Of a stretch of DNA of 10,939 nt, positions 1 through 5,868 are shown piece by piece. The notes under the pieces are model-generated. The model did no database searches, was not told the DNA's origin, and was given only the letters and a program-made list of their open reading frames with translations. Where the stretch lies: NCBI GenBank assembly GCA_050693975.1, contig JBOGWV010000053.1, forward strand, positions 1 to 10,939, given 5' to 3'. The stretch comes from WHSV01 sp050693975. GTDB taxonomy: Bacteria; Actinomycetota; CADDZG01; WHSQ01. The stretch's first letter is position 1. The number at the start of each line of letters is the position of its first letter. The position numbers were made by a program, and so were the translations under genes.

Positions 1-113
1 TTCTCGACCTGGTCCTTGCTCTGCTCGATCAGAACCACGTCGTTGCCCCGAGAGCGCAGGTCCGCGGCGACGAAGGTGCCGACGTTGCCGGCCCCCGCTA
101 TCGCGATACGCAT
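1..113 (-). CDS. ceoC: TrkA-type NAD-binding potassium regulatory protein CeoC (N-terminal fragment)
   Basis: Partial gene; the window edge removes everything after about residue 37. The visible N-terminus starts at ATG (113-111) and reads MRIAIAGAGNVGTFVAADLR, then continues with an acidic residue (E30) ending the second beta strand. This is a Rossmann fold with GxGxxG at residues 7-12 and the ribose-binding acid expected for NAD(H), typical of TrkA/RCK subunits that gate Trk/Ktr potassium transporters from the cytoplasm. It begins 11 bases after the ceoB stop, so the two are almost certainly co-transcribed. No convincing Shine-Dalgarno precedes it, so translation may be coupled to ceoB. The name rests on the paired arrangement and on resemblance, from memory, to mycobacterial CeoC. 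The TrkA_C domain cannot be checked here. Confidence 0.85.
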   Translation of the reverse strand, partial: MRIAIAGAGNVGTFVAADLRSRGNDVVLIEQSKDQVE

Positions 114-124
114 TGTCTTGGGGC

Positions 125-787
125 TCACTCGGGCCGCCCCACCTTTTTCAGCTCGTCGGAGAGCCCGGCGACCTCGCCCCTGATGATCGAGAAGTGAAGG
201 ATGTCTCCGTCCTGGACCGCCAATGAACCCTCGGGGACACGCGGAACGCCGAAACGACTCACCGCGATGAGCCTGCGGACGCCCTCGAGATCGAGCTCGG
301 TGACCCTCTTGCCGACGACTTCCGCGGGAACGGGGAGCGCCGCCACGACGACCTCGCCGTTATCGATCGTGTACTCGACGGGAATGTCGTCGGGAAGCAT
401 CTGACGCAGGATCTGGTCGGTGGTCCAGCGAACCGTTGCGACCGTCTGGATTCCGAGGCGCTGGTAGATCTGCGCGCGGCGCGGGTCGTAGATGCGGGCT
501 ACCACCTGGTCGACCCGGTAGTGCTCCTTGGCCATCCGAGCGGACACGATGTTGGAGTTGTCCCCGTTGGTCACCGAGGCAAAGGCGTGCGCCTCTTTAA
601 CGCCCGCCTCTTCCAGCACATCCCTATCGAAGACAAAGCCCACCAGCTTTCGGCCCTTGGTGTCGGGCCGCAGTCTTTCGAAGGCCTTCGGATTCTTGTC
701 GATGATCGCGGTGCTATGCCCGAGGCGCTCGAGATTCGCGGAGAGCTCCGACCCCACTCTTCCGCAACCAGCGATGATGACGTGCAC
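125..787 (-). CDS. ceoB: TrkA-type NAD-binding potassium regulatory protein CeoB
   Basis: Complete protein of 220 residues, the usual size for a single-copy RCK subunit (one TrkA_N plus one TrkA_C). TrkA_N covers about residues 1-125: GCGRVG at 7-12 is the dinucleotide-binding turn, D30 ends beta-2, and GDNSNIVSARMAKE (75-88) and VVARIYDP (95-102) are typical family blocks. TrkA_C is about 136-215, with PVPAEVVGKRVTEL and a DGDILHFSIIRG strand near the end. Proteins of this kind bind NAD(H) and nucleotides and set the activity of K+ transporters at the inner face of the membrane. The start is GTG (787-785), chosen because AAGGAG lies 10 bases upstream and the glycine motif then falls at the normal position. 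It diverges from the OB-fold gene and is followed by ceoC. No TrkH/KtrB channel gene is visible, so its partner is unknown; the adjacent KimA-like permeases are candidates by context only. Confidence 0.92.
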   Translation of the reverse strand: MHVIIAGCGRVGSELSANLERLGHSTAIIDKNPKAFERLRPDTKGRKLVGFVFDRDVLEEAGVKEAHAFASVTNGDNSNIVSARMAKEHYRVDQVVARIYDPRRAQIYQRLGIQTVATVRWTTDQILRQMLPDDIPVEYTIDNGEVVVAALPVPAEVVGKRVTELDLEGVRRLIAVSRFGVPRVPEGSLAVQDGDILHFSIIRGEVAGLSDELKKVGRPE

Positions 788-871
788 TCTGACCGAGCTC
801 CTTGCTAGTGCCCTGCGACCGACGAGTCAATCTCTCATTTCAGCGCGGCGATACTGCCATACTTCATAGCT
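788..871. promoter_or_regulatory. Divergent intergenic region between ceoB and the OB-fold gene
   Basis: This 84-base gap must hold promoters for both directions unless either gene is read from further away. On the plus strand, CATACT (858-863) lies 8 bases before the ATG at 872 and is one base from TATACT; GATACT (850-855) is a second candidate. Neither has a good -35 box. With the first, transcription would begin at or next to the ATG, giving a leaderless message, which fits the absence of a Shine-Dalgarno. On the minus strand TTGACT (830-825) looks like a -35 box, but the hexamer 17 bases on (TAGCAA) is poor. The gap is too short for a ydaO-type c-di-AMP riboswitch. The promoter calls are inference. 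Confidence 0.35.
798..803 (-). promoter_or_regulatory. Shine-Dalgarno site of ceoB
   Basis: The minus strand reads AAGGAG here, 10 bases before the GTG at 787-785. It supports the GTG as the true start of ceoB. The divergent plus-strand genes lack any comparable site. Confidence 0.6.
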
Positions 872-1249
872 ATGGCACGTTTCACTCGGTTCGTCGACAA
901 TCTGGGTCGGCCGCCCGACGAGGCCCGAGCAGAGAACCTCAGAGCCTGGGTATCCACCATCGAGGGAGCCATCCCGATTTCCGAGGTCGAGCCACGGTGT
1001 GGGTGCAAGGCGGCAGGGGTCGTTCAGAACATCCGCATCGATCCGCGTGAGGGAAGCGGATCCATCGAGGCCACCCTCATCGACGGGACCGGTCAACTGG
1101 TCGCCAAGTGGCTGGGTCGCTCGTCGTTGCAGGGCGTCAGGCTCGGAGTGGGCCTGATCATCCAGGGGATCGCCGGAACCAGCCGTGAGGATGAGCTGGT
1201 CGTACTGAATCCCGAGTACACCCTCGTTCCGGGTCCCGAACACGGCTAG
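872..1249 (+). CDS. OB-fold nucleic-acid-binding-like protein (Rv2694c-like)
   Basis: Small protein of 125 residues. After a charged helical N-terminus (to about residue 28), residues about 35-120 look like an OB-fold barrel: ISEVEPRCGCKAAGVVQNIR (first strands), a GSIEATLIDGTGQLVAKWLG segment that matches the L1-2/strand-3 pattern of tRNA_anti/RecG-wedge-like OB domains, then VGLIIQGIAG and a last strand LVVLNPEYTL. The WLGR and NPEY segments recall the mycobacterial Rv2694c family, which also lies beside ceoBC. Function is not established; nucleic-acid binding is only suggested by the fold. It has no membrane segment or signal peptide. The ATG at 872 has no Shine-Dalgarno; a -10-like CATACT 8 bases upstream suggests a leaderless transcript. 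The stop is 12 bases before the first permease gene, suggesting one operon. Confidence 0.82.
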   Translation: MARFTRFVDNLGRPPDEARAENLRAWVSTIEGAIPISEVEPRCGCKAAGVVQNIRIDPREGSGSIEATLIDGTGQLVAKWLGRSSLQGVRLGVGLIIQGIAGTSREDELVVLNPEYTLVPGPEHG

Positions 1250-1261
1250 TTTCACAAGCCC

Positions 1262-3556
1262 ATGAGCAGGACCCAGGCGGCGCTCAAGCGCCTCGTGGTT
1301 GGTCGCCCGATGTCGTCGGGCGAGATGGAACACACGCTCTTGCCCAAGAGCCTCGCCCTTCCCGTTTTCTCCTCCGATGCTCTGTCGTCGGTCGCCTACG
1401 CGTCGCAGGAGATCCTCATCGTTCTGGGCCTCGCGGGAGCCGCGGTGCTGGGCCGGATTCTTCCCCTGTCGGTCGCGGTGGCGGCGCTTCTCGCCATCGT
1501 CGTCATCTCCTACCGCCAGACCGTGCGCGCCTACCCGAGCGGTGGAGGCGCCTACATCGTGGCGCACGAGAACCTCGGGCAGTATCCGGGGCTGCTCGCC
1601 GGTGCCGCACTGCTGATCGACTACGTGTTGACCGTTTCGGTCTCCATCACCGCGGGAGCCGACGCGATCACCTCGGCCGCGCCGGGGCTCACCTCGTCCA
1701 AGGTCGAGATCGCGATCGGATTCATCGTCTTCGTCATGTTGATGAACCTGCGCGGCACCAAGGAGTCTGGGGTGTTGTTCGCCGTCCCCACCTACGGATT
1801 CGTGCTGTCGATCGCCGCCTTGTTGGTCACCGGCGGGCTCAAGTGCATCGGAGGCTGCCCGGCGGCGGAAAGCGCCGATCTCCCCCTCGAGCCCGAGCAC
1901 ATGCTGACTCCGTTCTTGATGCTGCGTGCCTTCGCAGCCGGAACCACGGCCCTCACCGGAGTAGAGGCCATCTCCAACGGCGTGCCCGCGTTCCGGTTTC
2001 CCCAGTCACGAAACGCAGCCACGACCCTTGCAGCGATGGGAGCGATTTCGATTTCGATGTTCCTCGGCATCTCGGCGCTCACTCACTACACCGGGGTTCG
2101 CTACTCGGAGCACCTCGACGAGCAGCGCACCGTGGTGGCGCAGGTCGCCGACGCGGTGTTCAACGGAGGCTTCATGTTCTTCGTGATTCAGATCATGACC
2201 GCGGCGATCCTCATCCTCGCCGCGAACACCGCGTACGCCGACTTTCCTCGCCTTACCTCGATCCTGGCCACCGACCGCTTCATGCCACGACAGTTCATGA
2301 ACCGAGGAGACCGGCTGGTGTTCTCCAACGGGATCGTGATCCTGGCCGTACTCGCCTCATTGCTCATCGTCGTCTTCAACGCGAACCTGACACGCCTGAT
2401 CCAGCTCTACCTGGTCGGCGTATTCGTGTCGTTCACTCTGTCGCAGGCGGGCATGGTCGTTCACTGGCGCAACGTGCGCGAGCGGGGATGGAAGCACCGC
2501 GCGGCCATCAACGCCTTCGGCGCCACCGCTACGGGGGTCGTCCTATGCGTGGTCGTGGCAACGAAGTTCCTGTTGGGAGCGTGGATCGTCGTGGCCGCTA
2601 CTCCGATCCTGATGTACCTGATGATCTCGGTTCACACCCACTACCGGGCAGTAGCGAAGGCCCTGTCTGACGAGGCCCGTCTTCCGGTCGACCGTCGCTC
2701 GATGAACCAGCACATCGTCATCTTCGTGACGCGCGTCGACGCGGCCGCTGCGCGCGCGGTCGGTTACGTGCGGGCCCTGCGTACTTCAGATGTCGTGGCC
2801 GTCGCGCTCGATCCATCCGTCCACGGCGCCTGGGATCGCCTCGCTCCGGACATCCCACTCTCCGTGATCGAAGACAAGGGAGGGCGGCGCGCGTCGCTCA
2901 AGCCCTACCTAAGGGACCGGCGGAATCACCTGCACAGCGAGGACTTCCTCACCGTGGTGGTCCCGGAGGTAATCGAGGGCAAAGGGCTGTACGAGATCCT
3001 CACGCGTCCCCGCATGCCTCGACTCAAGGCGGCGCTCCTTCGAGAGCCCGGAGTCCAGGTCCTCGATATCCCCGTACTCAAGTCGACGCTGCGGGCCGGC
3101 GGTGACCAGGCTCAAGAACCGGGGCGCAACATCGCGGTCGTTCTCGTCTCGGGCGTTCATAACCCCACACGTCAGGCCATCGAGTATGCGGAGACCCTCG
3201 GCCCGACCGATCTCCGAGCGGTGTCCATCGGCCTGGTCCCAGAGGAAACCGAAAAGCTGGGCAACCGGTGGCTGACGGCGAACATCCCGCACCCGCTGGA
3301 GATCGAGGACTCCCCCTACCGCGACATGGGGGCCTCGCTGCGAGACTACGTTCGTCAGTTCCAGCCGGACGGCGTTCGGAAGGTGGTGACGGTCGTCATT
3401 CCCGAGTTCGTAGTCGACAAGAGACGCCACCAACTCCTCCACGGGCAGACGGCCCTGCTGGTCAAGCGGCACCTGTTGTTCGAACCCGGAGTCGTGGTGG
3501 CGAGCGTTCCCTACCATCTGGGCATACCGGAAGACTCCTTAAGGCAGGACGCCTAG
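1262..3556 (+). CDS. KimA-like (KUP/APC superfamily) potassium importer, copy 1
   Basis: Membrane protein of 764 residues. Residues about 33-460 form a 12-helix APC-type transporter and about 480-755 a cytoplasmic tail. The N-terminus (PVFSSDALSSVAYASQE, 34-50), the YRQTVRAYPSGGGAYIV loop (84-100) and LYLVGVFVSFTLSQAGM (382-398) closely follow Bacillus KimA/YdaO, a proton-coupled K+ importer inhibited by c-di-AMP. Residues I recall as the KimA K+ site (D36, Y43, T121, S125, T230, E233, Y377) map to D39, Y46, T124, S128, T232, E235 and Y383. The tail holds two similar half-domains (about 482-606 and 622-753), each resembling a USP-like fold, whereas KimA has one. Residues C195 and C199 lie in a predicted outer loop. 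The ATG lacks a Shine-Dalgarno, but the N-terminus is shared with copy 2, which supports this start. It follows the OB-fold gene by 12 bases. Amino-acid transport, the common automatic label, is the alternative but seems less likely. Confidence 0.88.
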   Translation: MSRTQAALKRLVVGRPMSSGEMEHTLLPKSLALPVFSSDALSSVAYASQEILIVLGLAGAAVLGRILPLSVAVAALLAIVVISYRQTVRAYPSGGGAYIVAHENLGQYPGLLAGAALLIDYVLTVSVSITAGADAITSAAPGLTSSKVEIAIGFIVFVMLMNLRGTKESGVLFAVPTYGFVLSIAALLVTGGLKCIGGCPAAESADLPLEPEHMLTPFLMLRAFAAGTTALTGVEAISNGVPAFRFPQSRNAATTLAAMGAISISMFLGISALTHYTGVRYSEHLDEQRTVVAQVADAVFNGGFMFFVIQIMTAAILILAANTAYADFPRLTSILATDRFMPRQFMNRGDRLVFSNGIVILAVLASLLIVVFNANLTRLIQLYLVGVFVSFTLSQAGMVVHWRNVRERGWKHRAAINAFGATATGVVLCVVVATKFLLGAWIVVAATPILMYLMISVHTHYRAVAKALSDEARLPVDRRSMNQHIVIFVTRVDAAAARAVGYVRALRTSDVVAVALDPSVHGAWDRLAPDIPLSVIEDKGGRRASLKPYLRDRRNHLHSEDFLTVVVPEVIEGKGLYEILTRPRMPRLKAALLREPGVQVLDIPVLKSTLRAGGDQAQEPGRNIAVVLVSGVHNPTRQAIEYAETLGPTDLRAVSIGLVPEETEKLGNRWLTANIPHPLEIEDSPYRDMGASLRDYVRQFQPDGVRKVVTVVIPEFVVDKRRHQLLHGQTALLVKRHLLFEPGVVVASVPYHLGIPEDSLRQDA

Positions 3557-3560
3557 TGAC

Positions 3561-3566
3561 TATGCT
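3561..3566 (+). promoter_or_regulatory. Candidate leaderless -10 element before permease copy 2
   Basis: TATGCT fits the TANNNT -10 consensus of actinobacterial promoters and ends 6 bases before the GTG at 3573, the spacing expected when transcription begins at the start codon itself. No Shine-Dalgarno lies in the 16-base gap after copy 1. A -35 box would fall inside the end of copy 1 and is not evident. This would allow copy 2 to be expressed independently of copy 1. It may also be chance. Confidence 0.35.
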
Positions 3567-3572
3567 CCACGA

Positions 3573-5843
3573 GTGAGCAGAACGCGGGCCGCTCTAAAAC
3601 GCGCCGTCCTTGGCAAACCAATGTCTTCGGGCGAGATGGAGCACACGCTCCTGCCCAAGCTCATCGCGCTGCCCGTCTTCTCGTCAGACCCCCTCTCGTC
3701 GAATGCCTACGCAACTCAAGAGGCCATGCTGGTGCTGGCTCTGGCCGGAACCGCGGCGCTCTCACTGGTCGTCCCAATCTCGATTGCGGTCGCGTGCCTT
3801 CTATGGATCGTCGTGACCTCGTACCGCCAGACGGTGAAGGCTTATCCGCAGGGCGGAGGCGCCTATCGCGTGGCGCGCGAAAACCTCGGGATGTATCCCG
3901 GGCTGGCGGCCGGCTCCGCTCTGCTCATCGACTACGTGCTAACCGTTGCGGTGTCGATGACGGCCGGCGTGGACGCGATCGTCTCGGCGTTTCCATCGTT
4001 ACTCCCCATTGAGATCGAGCTCGCCATCGGTTTCATAGCGCTCGTGACGCTGGCCAACCTGCGCGGCTCAAAAGAGTCCGGCGTCCTGTTCGCGGTACCG
4101 ACCTACGGCTTCGTCATCGCGATCTACCTCATGATCGCAACCGGTGCAGTCAAGTGTCTCGGCGGCTGCCCTGCGGCCGAGACCGCCGGGGACACCTTGA
4201 GTCCAGAGACGGCCATCACCTTCGCTCTCGTCCTGCGCGCCTTCGCTGCGGGGACGACCGCTCTTACCGGCGTCGAGGCGATCGCCGACGGAGTGCCGGC
4301 GTTTCGCTTCCCGCAGTCACGCAACGCCGCCAGGACGTTGACGATCATGGCCGCGCTATCGACATCGATGTTCCTGGGGATCTCCTTTCTCGCTGACCGC
4401 ACCGGTGTCGTGTTCGTCGAGGGGGAAGAGCACACCAGAACGGTGGTCGCGCAGATTGCGGCCGCCGTCTTCGGCGAGGGGCCGATGTTCTTCGTCGTGC
4501 AGTTCATGTCGGCCGCGATCCTGATCCTCGCCGCCAACACCGCCTATCAGGACTTCCCGCGGCTTTCTTCGATCCTCGCCTCCGATCACTTCATGCCTCG
4601 CCAGTTCAAGAACCGTGGAGACCGTCTCGTGTTTTCCAACGGGATCGTGATCCTGGCGATTGCCGCGTCGCTGCTCGTGTGGTACTTCGACGCCGAGCTC
4701 AACCGGCTCATCCAGCTCTACTTGGTAGGTGTGTTCATCTCGTTCACGCTTTCGCAGACGGGCATGGTGGTTCGTTCGCTGAGGCTGCGGCCCGAGGGTT
4801 GGCACAAGACGGTCGGGATCAGTGGGTTCGGCGGCACCATCACCGGCATCGTTCTGATCGTTGTCGTCTACACGAAATTCAGCAGGGGAGCGTGGATCGT
4901 TCTTCTGATGATCCCCATCCTGATGTTCTTCATGAAGTCGGTTCACGACCACTACACCAGCTTGCAGGCGCAACTGGCGCACCCCGACCGCAAGCCGGTG
5001 GACCGGCGCGCGGGGAACCAACACGTCATGATTCTGGTGACACAGGTCGACCCCGCGGCGGCTCGCGCGGTGGGTTATGCGCGTTCGATACGCCCGGCCG
5101 AGGTATTCGCAGTGACCACCGAGGCCTCCGTCCTCGCGCCCTGGGCTCAGCTCGCTCCCGATATCCCCATTCAACAGCTCGAACCGGCGGGGACGCGCAC
5201 ACGCACGCTCAAGAGGTTCATCAGGGAGAAGCGCAGGACCCTGACCGACGAAGACTTCCTCACGCTCATGGTGCCGGAGACCATCGCCACGCGCAGCTTG
5301 TACGAGATCATCAAGCACCCGCGCCTCCACCGGCTAAAGGCCGCGATGCTGACCGAGCCCGGCGTGCAGGTGCTCGACGTACCGGTCCTCGTCGAGGACA
5401 TGGATCCGAGCTTCGACGAAACCCAGGAGCCGGGGCGCAATGTCGTCTGCGTGTTGCTCTCGGCGGTGAACAACGCGTCGCTTCAAGCCCTCGAGTACGC
5501 CGAGACTCTGCAGGCCTTCGAAATACGTGCAGTGAACATCGGCCTCGAGCCCGAGGCAGGCGAGCAGCTGGGCAACGATTGGCTCGCCGCACAGATCCCT
5601 CATCCGCTGGAGATCGAGGACTCGCCCTACCGGGATATCGGCCGCTCGCTCACGGGCTATCTAGCGCAGTTCCAGGCGGATGGCTTCCACCGCGTCGTCA
5701 CAGTCGTGCTCCCGGAGTTCGTCGTGAGCAAGAGGCGTCATCAGATTCTGCACGGGCAGACGGGGCTGGTCGTCAAACGCCACCTGCTGTTCGCCAAGGG
5801 GATCGTGGTGGTCAGCGTCCCGTATCACGTCGAGGAGGAGTGA
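3573..5843 (+). CDS. KimA-like (KUP/APC superfamily) potassium importer, copy 2
   Basis: Protein of 756 residues, a tandem paralogue of the gene before it. The two align without a gap from residue 1 to about 753: 41 of the first 50 and 45 of residues 671-730 are identical by my count. The likely K+-site residues are kept at the same numbers (D39, Y46, T124, S128, T232, E235, Y383), so both copies are probably active. The cytoplasmic tail again has two USP-like halves (about 482-606 and 622-753), each with a strand ending in VPE or LPE (563-569, 708-714) and a final strand ending in a VPV or VPY turn. C195 and C199 of the outer loop are also kept. It differs from copy 1 mainly in the predicted outer loop after helix 7 (about 275-290) and in the linker at 606-617. 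The GTG start is chosen for its match to the copy 1 N-terminus. It is probably in one operon with copy 1, and converges with the SulP gene. Confidence 0.88.
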   Translation: MSRTRAALKRAVLGKPMSSGEMEHTLLPKLIALPVFSSDPLSSNAYATQEAMLVLALAGTAALSLVVPISIAVACLLWIVVTSYRQTVKAYPQGGGAYRVARENLGMYPGLAAGSALLIDYVLTVAVSMTAGVDAIVSAFPSLLPIEIELAIGFIALVTLANLRGSKESGVLFAVPTYGFVIAIYLMIATGAVKCLGGCPAAETAGDTLSPETAITFALVLRAFAAGTTALTGVEAIADGVPAFRFPQSRNAARTLTIMAALSTSMFLGISFLADRTGVVFVEGEEHTRTVVAQIAAAVFGEGPMFFVVQFMSAAILILAANTAYQDFPRLSSILASDHFMPRQFKNRGDRLVFSNGIVILAIAASLLVWYFDAELNRLIQLYLVGVFISFTLSQTGMVVRSLRLRPEGWHKTVGISGFGGTITGIVLIVVVYTKFSRGAWIVLLMIPILMFFMKSVHDHYTSLQAQLAHPDRKPVDRRAGNQHVMILVTQVDPAAARAVGYARSIRPAEVFAVTTEASVLAPWAQLAPDIPIQQLEPAGTRTRTLKRFIREKRRTLTDEDFLTLMVPETIATRSLYEIIKHPRLHRLKAAMLTEPGVQVLDVPVLVEDMDPSFDETQEPGRNVVCVLLSAVNNASLQALEYAETLQAFEIRAVNIGLEPEAGEQLGNDWLAAQIPHPLEIEDSPYRDIGRSLTGYLAQFQADGFHRVVTVVLPEFVVSKRRHQILHGQTGLVVKRHLLFAKGIVVVSVPYHVEEE

Positions 5844-5844
5844 C

Positions 5845-5858
5845 CCCTTCCGTAAGGG
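5845..5858. terminator. Short hairpin between convergent genes
   Basis: CCCTT (5845-5849) and AAGGG (5854-5858) form a perfect 5-base stem around a CCGT loop, directly after the stop codon of permease copy 2 and 10 bases before the stop of the SulP gene on the other strand. It lies in the right place for a bidirectional terminator. The stem is short and no run of T follows on either strand, so it is weak evidence. Confidence 0.3.
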
Positions 5859-5868
5859 ATCCACACGG

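Noticed and set aside
802..830. A sigma70-type promoter for ceoB (TTGACT at 830-825 with TAGCAA at 807-802)
   Set aside because: The -10 match is poor and the implied transcript would start inside or after the AAGGAG ribosome site, making that site useless. I keep it only as a weak remark in the intergenic entry.
788..871. A ydaO-type c-di-AMP riboswitch upstream of the KimA-like genes
   Set aside because: This element controls kimA in Bacillus, so I looked for it. The 84-base gap is shorter than the known element, and I see none of its pairing pattern; the gap before copy 2 is only 16 bases.
827..1900. Open frame of 357 codons on the minus strand opposite the OB-fold and first permease genes
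   Set aside because: Its product is rich in Arg, Gly, Asp and His with no domain pattern, and it lies antisense to two well-supported genes. It is a by-product of high GC.
4356..5330. Open frame of 324 codons antisense to permease copy 2
   Set aside because: The product is a charged, motif-free sequence; similar antisense frames occur opposite copy 1, as expected from codon bias.
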